From the NCBI GenBank assembly GCA_002049785.1, contig MUKB01000120.1:1-7176 (forward strand): 7,176 bases of DNA. The letters are read 5' to 3'. Below are positions 6,056 to 7,176 of this stretch, in pieces. Made by a program: the position numbers and the translations under genes. The first letter of the stretch is position 1. Each line of letters begins with the position of its first letter. The DNA comes from Caldifarciminota bacterium 4484_100 (GTDB lineage: Bacteria; Hydrothermota; Tepidihabitantia; SM23-42). The notes below the pieces were generated by a model, which did no database searches, was not told the DNA's origin, and saw only the letters and a program-made list of their open reading frames with translations.

Positions 6056-7176
6056 ATGCCATTAATTTTTGGAGTTTCAGGTTTGAGAGGGGTTGTGGAT
6101 AAAGGGCTGACTCCGGAAATCGCTCAGGACTATGCTTTGCTCTTTGCACAATTTATGAAGGTGAAGAGGATCGTTATCGGTCGGGATACCCGGGGTTCTG
6201 GACCGGTTCTGAAAAAGGCGGTAATCAGGGGATTGAAGACCGCAGGATGTGAGATAATCGACCTGGGTATTGTGCCCACGCCAACGGTTCTCTTTATGGT
6301 GCGCAAGATCAGGGCACAGGCGGGTCTGGTTATTACTGCAAGCCATAATCCAGAGAAATGGAATGGTCTTAAGTTCATCGACAACAAGGGGAATTTCCTC
6401 GATGAGAAGCAGTTTAACCAATTCTCAAAATTTATCCAGAAGAATATTGGAATCAGGCATTATAAATCTATTCCCGGTGTGGTGCAGAAATATTCAGGTG
6501 TCGGTTTTCACATTGAAGGTATAGTTTCAAATCTTGGTTCGGTGCGAAAAGGGATAAAGGTTGGAATTGATGCAGTGGGTGGTGCGGGTGCCCAGGCCTT
6601 GCCCAATCTGCTCAGGACAATGGGTTGCCAGGTTTATCGCTTGAATTGTCGATACAGTCGTCAGTTTCCCCGGGGACCTGAACCGATTCCCAGAAATATC
6701 AAGGATCTCTGCCAGTTAGTAAAATTGAAAAAACTCGATATCGGTTTTGCAGTGGATCCGGATTGCGACCGACTTGCGGTAGTTGATGAGGATGGCCATC
6801 CAATCGGAGAGGAGTTGAGCCTTGTTCTTGCTACCGACTATATCCTGAGTAGACGAAAGGGAGTGGTGGTGACCAACCTTTCTACCACCGCCCGAATGGA
6901 ATACATTACAAAAAAATATGGGTGTCCACTCTATAGAACAAAAGTGGGAGAGGCAAATGTTGTGGCAAAGATGCGTCGAGTTAATGCAATTATCGGCGGT
7001 GAGGGCAATGGTGGTGTTATATACCCAAAGATAAACTTCACCCGTGATGCCCTAACCGGTGCTGCCATAATTCTCAAACTTATTTCTGAGAGAGATAAGA
7101 AAATCTCCACAATTGTTGCCGAGTATCCCAGGTATTATATGATAAAAAAGAAGGTGAAACTTGATCGTCAGGGGTT
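6056..7176 (+). CDS. Phosphoglucosamine mutase-like phosphohexomutase (GlmM/PGM/PMM family), 3' end beyond window
   Basis: The first 373 codons of an alpha-D-phosphohexomutase, a cytoplasmic enzyme that moves phosphate between C6 and C1 of a hexose or hexosamine through a phosphoserine. Domain 1 begins with FGVSGLRG (5-12) and GRDTRGSG (42-49) and carries the phosphoserine loop TASHNPEKWNGLKF (94-107, Ser96). Domain 2 has the metal loop DPDCDRL (234-240), binding Mg2+ through three Asp. Domain 3 has the sugar-binding GGEGNGGVI (314-322). The C-terminal phosphate-binding domain lies outside the window; the family is usually about 450 residues. The compact N-terminus and the GEGNGG loop resemble the archaeal-type GlmM group, so glucosamine phosphate is the likely substrate, but glucose or mannose phosphate is possible. 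The ATG at 6056 fits the conserved N-terminus. It has no Shine-Dalgarno and lies five bases from a perfect -10, which suggests a leaderless transcript. Confidence 0.93.
   Translation, partial: MPLIFGVSGLRGVVDKGLTPEIAQDYALLFAQFMKVKRIVIGRDTRGSGPVLKKAVIRGLKTAGCEIIDLGIVPTPTVLFMVRKIRAQAGLVITASHNPEKWNGLKFIDNKGNFLDEKQFNQFSKFIQKNIGIRHYKSIPGVVQKYSGVGFHIEGIVSNLGSVRKGIKVGIDAVGGAGAQALPNLLRTMGCQVYRLNCRYSRQFPRGPEPIPRNIKDLCQLVKLKKLDIGFAVDPDCDRLAVVDEDGHPIGEELSLVLATDYILSRRKGVVVTNLSTTARMEYITKKYGCPLYRTKVGEANVVAKMRRVNAIIGGEGNGGVIYPKINFTRDALTGAAIILKLISERDKKISTIVAEYPRYYMIKKKVKLDRQG

Overview
The window looks like a chromosomal segment of a Gram-negative-type (diderm) bacterium from a poorly cultured lineage. The best guess is a candidate division WOR-3 (Stahlbacteria)-like organism or a relative in the wider Fibrobacterota-Chlorobiota-Bacteroidota neighbourhood. 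That guess rests on the combination of a PorV/PorQ-type outer-membrane barrel protein, two GWxTD-domain proteins, a TPR protein, GatCA and an archaeal-type GlmM-like mutase. It is inference from family distribution, not a phylogeny. No mobile element, CRISPR array, tRNA or rRNA was seen.

Layout: six genes run leftward on the minus strand from about 5930 down to the left edge. In transcription order they are GWxTD protein 1 (5930-4815), GWxTD protein 2 (4815-3613), a TPR protein (3674-2487), a PorV/PorQ-like outer-membrane protein (2418-1408), gatC (1389-1123) and gatA (1120 to the edge, 3' end missing). One gene runs rightward from 6056 and leaves the window: a phosphohexomutase of the GlmM/PGM/PMM family. 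A 125-base divergent intergenic region (5931-6055) holds promoter-like elements for both directions. A second promoter-like element sits at 2437-2464, in front of the PorV-like gene.

How the genes may work together: the two GWxTD genes are joined by a TAATG stop/start overlap, and the second overlaps the TPR gene by 62 bases. These three are therefore probably translated as a coupled unit. With the PorV-like barrel they form a four-gene cell-envelope cassette of unknown function. PorV proteins are known in the type IX secretion system, but no other T9SS component lies here, so a secretion role is only a hypothesis. GatC and GatA, two of the three subunits of the tRNA-dependent amidotransferase, follow the barrel gene closely and probably share its promoter. 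The GlmM-like mutase would feed aminosugar or sugar-phosphate synthesis for the envelope.

The most interesting points are: the GWxTD/GWxTD/TPR/PorV cassette, whose two GWxTD domains lack their signature motif and sit at opposite ends of their proteins; the GWxTD2-TPR overlap, which ends in a prfB-like CTT-TAA context; and three promoter-like elements that all predict absent or extremely short 5' leaders.
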